From an uncultured Mitsuokella sp. (GTDB lineage Bacteria; Bacillota; Negativicutes; Selenomonadales; Selenomonadaceae): 14,893 nt of DNA. Shown here piece after piece: positions 9,532-14,893 of the stretch; the first letter of the stretch is position 1; every line of letters starts with the position of its first letter. The stretch lies in NCBI GenBank assembly GCA_900770895.1, contig CAAGMF010000294.1, positions 1 to 14,893 on the forward strand. Reading direction: 5' to 3'. The notes under the pieces are model-generated. The model saw only the letters and a program-made list of their open reading frames with translations, had not been told where the DNA came from and ran no database searches. Made by a program: the position numbers and the translations under genes.

Positions 9532-10485
9532 TCAGCGCAGGATGAAGAATATTATCGGGAATATCAGCAGCAGATAGGCGGCAGTCGTCGTGACGAAGGA
9601 GCTGACGGCCAGGTCGACGTTCAGATGGTAGATACGTGAGGCCAGTACCGCATTTATCGCCGTCGGGCAGAATGAGAGGATGAGCAGTGTCCCGGAGAAG
9701 ACCGGATCGTCGATGAGGATATAGCTGAGGGTCAGTATGAATACCGGGGTGACGACATAGCGCAGGAAGTCGAGACTCAGCGTCGCGCGGAAGTAGTGGC
9801 GGACCTCGCGGAAGTCAATCATGAAGCCGATGGGCAGCATGGCGATCCAGGCGGATATATGTACGAGGCTCTGGAATACGGGGCCGAGGAATGCCGGGCG
9901 CGGGACACCGGCGGCATTCAGCGCGAAGCCGACGGCCATGCCGACGAGGCTGATCTGGTTCCAAGTCAGGAACATCTCCCGCAGACTGATGGCGCGGCTG
10001 GATTTCGCGAGAGAGTTCGTATGCATCTGATAGCAGTACTGCGCCATCGGGAATACGACGAGGCAGAGCAGTATGTTTTGGCAAGTGCCGATGAGCTGGG
10101 AGTAGGCAAAGCCGACTTCGTTGTAGAGTATAAAGGCACAGACGCCGCCTAGCGTGCCCAGATTCGCCAGCATGGCGCTCGCGATATAGGCGCCGCGGTC
10201 GAGGTAGTTCTCGATGTGGCGCGCGAAGAGCAGGTAGCCGGTGGCACCGGGGAAAAGCACGAGCAGGAAGCCGAACAGCGGGACGAACAGCAGCCCCCAG
10301 GACAATGGCAGCACCCAGAACGACAGCACGGCGAGCACGGTGAATATGACGCGCACGTTGAACGTGATGACCTTGTTGATGCTGGTATCACTTATGATAT
10401 GCCGCTGATGCAGGTAGTAGCCCACGATGAGCGGGGCGATGAGGTCGGTTACGACGTATATGAGGCGCAGAGTTACATTATCCAT
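9532..10485 (-). CDS. AEC-family permease (auxin efflux carrier type)
   Basis: This 317-residue integral membrane protein has about ten hydrophobic helices. Typical AEC features are an N-terminal helix ending in GYYLHQRHIIS and the C-terminal signature ILSFCPTAINAVLASRIYHL, followed by a helix rich in threonine (VTTTAAYLLLI). AEC carriers move organic acids or other anions; MleP-type members import malate in lactic acid bacteria. Because the next gene downstream is a malic enzyme, malate or another C4 acid is a reasonable guess, but substrate cannot be read from sequence. The start is the ATG at 10485, eight bases after AAGGA. An ATG at 10509 would add eight polar residues and has no good ribosome binding site. 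It has its own promoter at 10537-10565. Confidence 0.88.
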   Translation of the reverse strand: MDNVTLRLIYVVTDLIAPLIVGYYLHQRHIISDTSINKVITFNVRVIFTVLAVLSFWVLPLSWGLLFVPLFGFLLVLFPGATGYLLFARHIENYLDRGAYIASAMLANLGTLGGVCAFILYNEVGFAYSQLIGTCQNILLCLVVFPMAQYCYQMHTNSLAKSSRAISLREMFLTWNQISLVGMAVGFALNAAGVPRPAFLGPVFQSLVHISAWIAMLPIGFMIDFREVRHYFRATLSLDFLRYVVTPVFILTLSYILIDDPVFSGTLLILSFCPTAINAVLASRIYHLNVDLAVSSFVTTTAAYLLLIFPIIFFILR

Positions 10486-10536
10486 AAAATAATTCCTTGT
10501 CCTGTACATGTTGAAGTTGCCTGTTGATACGAAATA

Positions 10537-10565
10537 ATCCTAACATGATTAGCCCTGGATGTAAA
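10537..10565 (-). promoter_or_regulatory. AEC permease promoter with overlapping inverted repeat
   Basis: Read on the minus strand, TTTACA (10565-10560) and TAGGAT (10542-10537) are spaced by 17 bp, giving a start near 10530 and a 5' leader of about 45 nt. The -10 is overlapped by an inverted repeat, TAATC-N7-GATTA (10535-10551 on plus), a candidate operator. The CATGATT inside it also occurs in the LysR palindrome at 12865-12889. Confidence 0.65.
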
Positions 10566-10598
10566 CCTGGGGCCATCGGCCAGATATATGCTGACATG

Positions 10599-10636
10599 AA
10601 AACGCCCCCTGCGCGGCGTGGCGCAAAGGGCGTTTT
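10599..10636. terminator. Bidirectional-looking terminator after the D-hydroxyacid dehydrogenase
   Basis: AAAACGCCC (10599-10607) pairs with GGGCGTTTT (10628-10636). After a CC/AA internal mismatch, TGCGC (10610-10614) pairs with GCGCA (10621-10625) around a GGCGTG loop. The A/T arms give a T-tract on either strand. It probably ends the minus-strand lysR/dehydrogenase transcript, about 210 bp after its last stop codon. Confidence 0.75.
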
Positions 10637-10845
10637 GTGGCTATGTTGCCAGGCAGAAGGAAAGGATTATAAGCTGGATTATCTACCTCATTTGATAGCA
10701 AAATGAGGTAGATAGCAATGCCATGAGGCAGATTGTATGAGTTATCCCCTTGATGGTTTATCAGTTATATCTGATCCAATGGGTATTTTATGAAATAGAA
10801 AGGCTATGTCTGATTTTCTGCCGCGTACGTCATGTGGTTGCCTCG
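10637..10845. other. Intergenic stretch downstream of the dehydrogenase
   Basis: I see no gene in these 209 bases, which are more AT-rich than the coding DNA around them. The main structure is the inverted repeat annotated at 10681-10713. The rest, from about 10740 to 10845, shows no clear motif. Confidence 0.5.
10681..10713. repeat. Perfect 13-bp inverted repeat
   Basis: ATCTACCTCATTT (10681-10693) and AAATGAGGTAGAT (10701-10713) are exact inverted repeats around a GATAGCA loop. A degraded direct copy, ATGAGGCAGAT, lies about 20 bases downstream near 10723-10733. No T-tract follows on either strand, so this is either an atypical transcript 3' end or a protein-binding site. Confidence 0.8.
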
Positions 10846-11850
10846 TCAGGAGCGCTGTGGCTGGTTCACGGCACGGGCTGGCACATGGCCCGCGGCTACA
10901 GTCTGGATGTCTTCCCAGATCATGGCGTAGCTGCGGCGGAAGCTCGCCGCGGTGATGCCGCCGATATGCGGGCTCAGGAGCAGATGGCGGGCGAGTTCGT
11001 CAGGGAGGTTTAGCAGCGGATGATTGCGCTGGACTGGCTCGTTATCCAGCGTGTCAAGACCGGCACCGGCCAGGCGTCCGCTGGAGAGGGCCTCTATGAG
11101 GGCCGCATCGTCAACGAGCTCGCCACGGGCGGTGTTGATGAAATAGCTGTGCGGCCGCATCTGCGAGAAGAAATGCCGATCAGCCATGCCGGTGGTTTCG
11201 GGTGTGACCGGCAGGTGCAGGCTGACGATATCGCTGGCAGCGAGCAGCTCATCGAGCGGCAGATAGCGCACGCCCTCGCTTTCCTCCTCAGCCGGAGTCA
11301 GCGGATGGCGCTTGTAATAGATGATGTCGGGGACGCCATAGGCATGCAGCAGGCGTGCGACGCAGCGGGCGATATCGCCGTAGCCGACGAGTCCGATCTG
11401 GCAGTCAGCGAGCTCCAGCAGATTGCTGTTCTGCATGTAGCCCTCCTTTACCTGTATCTGTCGGCCCTGGCGGACAGCGGCATCGTTCTGTACGACATCG
11501 CGTAGCAGTCCGGTCATGAGCAACAGTGCCTGCTCGGCGACGGCCATGGCATTCATGCCGGCGGAGTGGCAGACATAGACGCCGCACTCCGTAGCGGCCG
11601 CTACATCGATCGCATTATAGGCGACGCCCTCCGAGTGGATGGAGCGGAGATGCGGCATCTGCCGTATGAGCTCGCCCGGGATGTGGCCGATGGCGTCCGT
11701 GATGATGAAGTCGGCATCACTGGCAGCTTTAACGTATTCCTCAGCGGGCAGATTCATCGGCATGTCGACCGTCGTGACCTCGCGCAGGAAGCTGTCCGGC
11801 GCGGAAAAGCGCTCCATGTTGCCTTTCTTGCCTATATGCAGAACTTTCAT
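10846..11850 (-). CDS. D-isomer-specific 2-hydroxyacid dehydrogenase
   Basis: This 334-residue cytoplasmic oxidoreductase interconverts a 2-oxoacid and a D-2-hydroxyacid using NAD(P)H. The Rossmann motif is GLVGYGDIA at 153-161, with alanine in the last glycine position. The catalytic triad is R242 (NTARGELVD), E271 (LDNEP) and H295 (LSPHIGG). After beta-strand 2 the sequence reads YYKRHP (178-183) where NAD-specific members usually have an aspartate; K180 and R181 could bind the NADP 2'-phosphate, so NADP(H) use is plausible. The ATG is preceded by AAAGGAG. The gene starts 24 bp after the lysR stop codon on the same strand and is probably cotranscribed with it. The substrate is unknown; candidates include glyoxylate, hydroxypyruvate, phenylpyruvate and branched-chain 2-oxoacids. 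Confidence 0.92.
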   Translation of the reverse strand: MKVLHIGKKGNMERFSAPDSFLREVTTVDMPMNLPAEEYVKAASDADFIITDAIGHIPGELIRQMPHLRSIHSEGVAYNAIDVAAATECGVYVCHSAGMNAMAVAEQALLLMTGLLRDVVQNDAAVRQGRQIQVKEGYMQNSNLLELADCQIGLVGYGDIARCVARLLHAYGVPDIIYYKRHPLTPAEEESEGVRYLPLDELLAASDIVSLHLPVTPETTGMADRHFFSQMRPHSYFINTARGELVDDAALIEALSSGRLAGAGLDTLDNEPVQRNHPLLNLPDELARHLLLSPHIGGITAASFRRSYAMIWEDIQTVAAGHVPARAVNQPQRS

Positions 11851-11874
11851 TTTGAATCGCTCCTTTTAGAATGG

Positions 11875-12786
11875 TTATTCCTGGCGGGCGTATATGGTAT
11901 GCTCGGATATTTTCTTTACAAAGAGGGGGACGGCAGGATTGGTATTTCCCTCGCGGTAGGTGACGGCTACGTCGAAGACGTGCTTCGCAGCAGAATCATC
12001 GATATCGAGGTAGGCGACATCTTCCGCAAAGGCTGGCAGGCAGCTTTCAGCGGAGAGGAAAGCGATTCCTTTGCCGAGGCTGACGAGCATCAGCAGGCTG
12101 CTGACATCCTGCACCCGTTCCTGGACATTCGGCGAAAAGCCGTGCTGGAGGCAGAGCTGTGTGGTGTAGTCGACAGTCAGGGGCGAGATGGCCCGTTCGA
12201 ACAGGATGAAGTGTTCCTCCTTGAGCGCGCTGATGGCGACGCTTTTGCGCTTGGCCAGCGGGTGCTGGCGCGGGACGACGAGACGGCAGGGATTTTCTGC
12301 CAAAACATGACTTACAATGCCCAGTTGTGACTTTGCCAGCATGGCGAGGGTGAATGCCAGGTCGATCTCCTGCCTGGCGAGCGCCTGCATGAGCGCGTCC
12401 GGTGCATAGCTTTTGACATTGCAGGCCAGCTGAGGATGCTCATTCATGAGCTCGTGCAGCGGGCGGATGAGGAGCTGAGGAGTGATGCCCGCGATGTAGC
12501 CAATGTGCAGCGAGCGGACGTGATCGAACTGCAGGGCCGTCATCTTGTCGGAGAGAGTCTGACACTGCTGCAGGATATCCGCTGCCTCGTGCAGGAAAAA
12601 GGAGCCCGCACGCGTCAGGGTCAGCTGCGGCTTCGTGCGCACGACGAGTGGCACGCCGAATTCCTCCTCCAGCTCTACAATCTGGCGGCTCAGCGTTGGC
12701 TGCGTGACGTAGAGCAGCTCTGCAGCCTTTGTGAAGCTGCGCTGCTCAGCCACGACCTGGAAATATCGCATCTGGGTCAGATTCAT
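11875..12786 (-). CDS. LysR-family transcriptional regulator
   Basis: This 303-residue DNA-binding regulator has the LysR layout. Residues 1-60 form the winged helix-turn-helix (MRYFQVVAEQRSFTKAAELL, then VTQPTLSRQI), a linker helix runs to about 85, and a two-lobed effector-binding domain of the periplasmic-binding-protein type occupies about 90-295, starting LHIGYIAGITP. Its effector cannot be read from sequence. The ATG has GGAGG seven bases upstream. The gene is divergent from the EthD-like/SnoaL operon and shares with it a gap of about 180 bp containing a perfect T-N11-A palindrome. This is the classical arrangement of a LysR regulator controlling the neighbouring operon and itself. The dehydrogenase gene follows in the same transcript. 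Confidence 0.94.
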   Translation of the reverse strand: MNLTQMRYFQVVAEQRSFTKAAELLYVTQPTLSRQIVELEEEFGVPLVVRTKPQLTLTRAGSFFLHEAADILQQCQTLSDKMTALQFDHVRSLHIGYIAGITPQLLIRPLHELMNEHPQLACNVKSYAPDALMQALARQEIDLAFTLAMLAKSQLGIVSHVLAENPCRLVVPRQHPLAKRKSVAISALKEEHFILFERAISPLTVDYTTQLCLQHGFSPNVQERVQDVSSLLMLVSLGKGIAFLSAESCLPAFAEDVAYLDIDDSAAKHVFDVAVTYREGNTNPAVPLFVKKISEHTIYARQE

Positions 12787-12824
12787 CGGAATGCCTCCAT
12801 AATCGTCCTATCATCGCTTCATCC

Positions 12825-12833
12825 ATTTTACCA
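12825..12833 (-). promoter_or_regulatory. lysR promoter, extended -10
   Basis: On the minus strand, TGG-TAAAAT (12833-12825) forms an extended -10 with five of six consensus bases. There is no good -35, which is common for extended -10 promoters and allows control by the palindrome located about 45-70 bp upstream of the predicted start. Confidence 0.5.
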
Positions 12834-12864
12834 CAGTTCCCGCAGATTCATCGACGATTTATTT

Positions 12865-12889
12865 CAATCATGTGATGAGCGCATGATTG
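12865..12889. promoter_or_regulatory. Predicted LysR operator
   Basis: CAATCATG (12865-12872) and CATGATTG (12882-12889) are perfect inverted repeats separated by nine bases. T12871 and A12883 are symmetric and give the T-N11-A core recognised by LysR proteins. The right half overlaps the -35 of the plus-strand promoter. Confidence 0.75.
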
Positions 12890-12915
12890 CCAGATGGAAC
12901 ATGCGAAAGGACAAT
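12887..12915 (+). promoter_or_regulatory. Promoter of the EthD-like/SnoaL operon
   Basis: TTGCCA (12887-12892, five of six consensus) and GACAAT (12910-12915, four of six) are spaced by 17 bp. The -35 lies partly inside the LysR palindrome. The predicted start near 12922 leaves about 48 nt of leader before the first gene. Confidence 0.65.
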
Positions 12916-12969
12916 TCGACACCAGACCGTCGCGGTGATACAGTAAGGTGGCGAAAGGAGATGGGGCTG

Positions 12970-13281
12970 ATGGACAAACTTCTGACCTTTTATGATTTGC
13001 CGGATATCGATGCACTGCCCCGGCTGGAGCGCTGGCTCTACCGCGATGCAGCGCCAGCGGTGCTGAGTGCGCAGGGACCATTGCTGACGCGATATGAGAC
13101 CTATCGCAGCATCTACATGCCGTCATATGTACAGGATGCCATACCGAGATATGGGACATATTCCTGGCGCATGGTCGAGAGCTGCTGTCTGGAAACGCCG
13201 CTATCGGATGATGGACTTGATCATGGCGGTGCGCTGGTTGTGCCACAACCGCCGCAGGGGGGCAGCATCGCCCTGTCATAG
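12970..13281 (+). CDS. N-terminal part of a split two-domain EthD-like protein
   Basis: These 103 residues align along their length with residues 1 to about 100 of the protein encoded at 13738-14556. Shared segments include GPLL.R...YRS, YG.Y.W.MVE and GGAL....PP. The start is the ATG at 12970, nine bases after AGGAG; the ATG at 12961 directly abuts that site. The homologous C-terminal half continues in the -1 frame in the next ORF, so the two ORFs look like one gene interrupted at the six-G run at 13257-13262. The paralogue's H27 in the H-x-P motif is A27 here (RDAAP against RIHVP), so this domain may have lost a functional histidine. The domain looks like an EthD-type dimeric alpha+beta barrel; function unknown. 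Confidence 0.7.
   Translation: MDKLLTFYDLPDIDALPRLERWLYRDAAPAVLSAQGPLLTRYETYRSIYMPSYVQDAIPRYGTYSWRMVESCCLETPLSDDGLDHGGALVVPQPPQGGSIALS
13257..13263 (+). other. Six-G run at the frame junction, possible slippery site
   Basis: In the frame of the first ORF this reads G-GGG-GGC, which fits the X-XXY-YYZ pattern for -1 ribosomal slippage. A -1 shift here would join the ORF to the one starting at 13281. GGCAGC (13261-13266) and GCTGCC (13286-13291) could form a downstream stem, but it has no spacer from the slip site and a 19-base loop, so it is a poor frameshift stimulator. Confidence 0.4.
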
Positions 13282-13721
13282 TGAGGCTGCCGCTTCGTGC
13301 CACTGAGGACTACAAGGGAGCAGGCAAGACGCTGTACGATTTCCCGAGTCTCGTCCGCTGGATCGTAGCCATCCGGTATCCGGACGGGGTGACGGCGGAA
13401 GAGGGAGATGCCTGGTATCGTGATGTGCATGCACCAGAGCTGGCCGGGCAGGAGAAACTCGTACGGCTGTTCAGCAGCCGGGCACTTCCGGGCAGTGCGT
13501 TCCATCGTGTGACGGAGCTTTGGTATGAGGATATGGCAGGCTGGTACGACAGCGTAGTCCGACGGCCGCTATCGTACACGCGGCCGCCGTGGGCTGCAGC
13601 TGAGGCAAAGGATATCCCGGACTTTTTCCGGTCATATCATGAGCTCATCGGGATGTTCCTGCCCGAGCATCCCGAATGCGATTTTCTGCAGGAGCTCGGA
13701 CCATACACGGTTACTTCTTGA
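13281..13721 (+). CDS. C-terminal part of the split EthD-like protein
   Basis: These 146 residues align with residues from about 129 to the end of the protein encoded at 13738-14556: RLPLRATE with HVPLRPTE, VRW...RYPDGV with VRW...RVPDGV, and WYRDVHAPEL with WYTEVHAPEV. The H-A-P motif (H50 in this ORF) and the aromatic-rich ELWYEDMAGWY segment fit an EthD-like alpha+beta barrel domain. The GTG at 13281 overlaps the stop codon of the first ORF (TAGTG) and has no properly spaced ribosome binding site. Homology also extends upstream of it in the same frame (VIVRLPLR against AMIHVPLR). It is therefore probably the second half of one broken or frameshifted gene. About 24 residues present in the paralogue are missing at the junction, so an out-of-frame deletion is a simple explanation. 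Confidence 0.65.
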   Translation: MRLPLRATEDYKGAGKTLYDFPSLVRWIVAIRYPDGVTAEEGDAWYRDVHAPELAGQEKLVRLFSSRALPGSAFHRVTELWYEDMAGWYDSVVRRPLSYTRPPWAAAEAKDIPDFFRSYHELIGMFLPEHPECDFLQELGPYTVTS

Positions 13722-13737
13722 GAGGAGGTTCTGCTGG

Positions 13738-14556
13738 ATGATAAAAGGTGTATTGCTGTCGAATATCCGTGATCTGAACGAAGCACCATACATGGAACGG
13801 TTTGTCGATCGCATCCACGTGCCGGACACGCTGAGCATCTACGGACCGCTGCTGCGCCGCTGGCACATCTACCGCTCGGAAACATCTCTGCTGTCGGAGT
13901 CTGTGCCACTTGACGCGTACGGGGCCTACAACTGGACGATGGTCGAGCTGCATTTTGCGGAGAACCCGTATGCGGCCCGAGCTGGTCTCGGCAGCGCTGG
14001 AGGCGCTCTGGAAGAATTTTTCCCTCCGGACTACAATGAGCGGATGGGGCTGCCGTCAGGGAAGGACCTGAAGCGCGCGGGCAGCTGGCCTGGCTGCGCA
14101 GATCTGCGCCTCAATGCGATGATACATGTGCCATTGCGGCCGACCGAGTCGTTTGTCGGTACAGGCCTCACGCTGGAGGATGGGCCATTCGTACGCTGGA
14201 TCCAGCTGCTGCGAGTGCCCGATGGCGTCGCGGAGGAGGAGTTTGAGAAATGGTATACGGAGGTCCACGCGCCGGAGGTCGCGCAGATGCCGCATCTCAA
14301 GCGATTCCTGAGCTACCGTCGCCTGCCGGAGCTCCCCGGGGCATTTCAGCGCCTGTCAGAGCTATGGTTTGCAGACTTTTCCAGCTGGCGCCGGGATGTC
14401 GTCGAGAATCCGCCGGCACTTACCCCGCCGCCGTGGGCCCCAGAAGCAGGCTATCCGTTCCTTCAGCCTTTCCGGGAAATGGTCAGTACCTTCATACTGG
14501 AACGGCCGACAAAGGATTTATTGCAAAGATTATGTGCGTATCTATATAACTGCTGA
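13738..14556 (+). CDS. Intact two-domain EthD-like protein
   Basis: This 272-residue protein appears cytoplasmic, with no signal peptide or membrane helix. It looks like two copies of a dimeric alpha+beta barrel domain. Both halves contain a strand, an acidic/aromatic helix, an H-x-P motif and a basic strand: MERFVDRIHVPD...LLRRWHIYR (about 19-45) and FEKWYTEVHAPE...LKRFLSYR (about 169-194). The H-x-P followed by a G/L-R-x-Y strand recalls EthD-type proteins, a family with few known reactions. Relatives of this fold act as monooxygenases, isomerases or cyclases on small aromatic or polyketide-like molecules, but no reaction can be assigned here. The ATG has AGGAGGT eight bases upstream and lies 16 bp after the preceding stop. 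It is a paralogue of the split gene before it and is followed 20 bp later by a SnoaL-like gene. Confidence 0.7.
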   Translation: MIKGVLLSNIRDLNEAPYMERFVDRIHVPDTLSIYGPLLRRWHIYRSETSLLSESVPLDAYGAYNWTMVELHFAENPYAARAGLGSAGGALEEFFPPDYNERMGLPSGKDLKRAGSWPGCADLRLNAMIHVPLRPTESFVGTGLTLEDGPFVRWIQLLRVPDGVAEEEFEKWYTEVHAPEVAQMPHLKRFLSYRRLPELPGAFQRLSELWFADFSSWRRDVVENPPALTPPPWAPEAGYPFLQPFREMVSTFILERPTKDLLQRLCAYLYNC

Positions 14557-14576
14557 ATCAAATGGAGGGATTTTTG

Positions 14577-14893
14577 ATGAACGAACAACAGGAGCGCAAC
14601 AAGGCGGTCGTGCGCCAGCTTTTTGCGGCGATCGATGCGAAGGACAAAGCAGCCTTTCTGCAGGCGGAGCACCCGGACTTCTCGCTCGCTTTTACGGGAG
14701 TTGAGAAGCCGCTCGGGCGCGAGGAGCATTTTGCCATGGCCCTGATGCATGGACGCGCATATTCGGATATGGAGCATCGGCCCGAATTTCAGCTGGCCGA
14801 GGGTGACTACGTCGTGACGAAGGGCACCATCACCGGCACAAACGATGGCGAATATCACGGACGTCCGGCCACCCATCGCAAGATACGGGTTCC
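14577..14893 (+). CDS. SnoaL-like (NTF2-fold) protein, 3' end cut by the window
   Basis: The first 105 residues of a SnoaL/ester-cyclase-like protein are visible; the frame is open to the window edge. The N-terminal helix NKAVVRQLFAAIDAKDKAAF is typical of the NTF2-like fold. The segment TGTNDGEYHGRPATHRKIRV (about 86-105) matches the SnoaL pattern of T-G-x-x-x-G-E-F-x-G-x-P-P-T-x-K. Members include polyketide cyclases but also many small-molecule isomerases, hydrolases and binding proteins. The ATG has GGAGGG seven bases upstream and lies 20 bp after the EthD-like gene, so the two are probably cotranscribed under LysR control. Typical SnoaL-like proteins have 120-150 residues, so most of the protein is present. 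Confidence 0.8.
   Translation, partial: MNEQQERNKAVVRQLFAAIDAKDKAAFLQAEHPDFSLAFTGVEKPLGREEHFAMALMHGRAYSDMEHRPEFQLAEGDYVVTKGTITGTNDGEYHGRPATHRKIRV

Noticed and set aside
9418..9639. Plus-strand ORF of 73 codons in the gap before the AEC permease 3' end
   Set aside because: It has no ribosome binding site, half of it is antisense to the permease, and its sequence resembles no protein I know.
12436..12960. Plus-strand reading frame extending the first EthD-like ORF upstream across the lysR gene
   Set aside because: It is antisense to lysR; the promoter, LysR palindrome and ribosome binding site place the real start at 12970.

Overview
The window is a GC-rich piece of bacterial chromosome, probably from a Negativicutes (Selenomonas/Mitsuokella-type) anaerobe. 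That placement is inferred from the gene content (a single-chain FeoA-FeoB, a TTG-started GyrA of about 809 residues, a small malic enzyme), strong AGGAGG-type ribosome binding sites and GC-rich codon use; no marker gene settles it. The first 20 bases match the 3' end of the Illumina TruSeq universal adapter, so the left edge is a contig end carrying untrimmed adapter rather than genome. The right edge cuts through a gene.

Left block (+ strand, 21-5170): an AT-rich leader precedes a zinc-ribbon, threonine-synthase-like PLP enzyme. A short Ppx/GppA-type phosphatase and a small membrane protein follow closely enough to be one operon. gyrA then has its own extended -10 promoter, a 9-bp hairpin at the predicted transcript start, and a strong terminator. 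gyrB is not adjacent.

Middle block: a FeoA-FeoB fusion (+) with its own promoter, which contains a 10-bp palindrome, ends at a strong terminator. A palindromic non-coding repeat of about 0.2 kb fills the gap up to the 3' end of a minus-strand malic enzyme. Upstream of that enzyme, also on minus, lies an AEC-family (auxin-efflux-carrier type) permease with its own promoter. The pair suggests uptake and oxidative decarboxylation of malate or a similar acid.

Right block: a lysR gene and a D-2-hydroxyacid dehydrogenase gene form a minus-strand pair. They diverge from a plus-strand operon encoding two paralogous two-domain proteins with EthD-like (dimeric alpha+beta barrel) features and a SnoaL-like protein cut by the window end. 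The divergent gap holds a perfect CAATCATG-N9-CATGATTG palindrome with T-N11-A geometry. Its right half overlaps the -35 of a TTGCCA-17-GACAAT promoter, as expected for LysR activation. The first EthD-like gene is split into two ORFs at a run of six G's, through a deletion/frameshift, a programmed -1 frameshift or an assembly error. This LysR/dehydrogenase/EthD-like/SnoaL locus is the least familiar part of the window and the best candidate for an undescribed small-molecule pathway.
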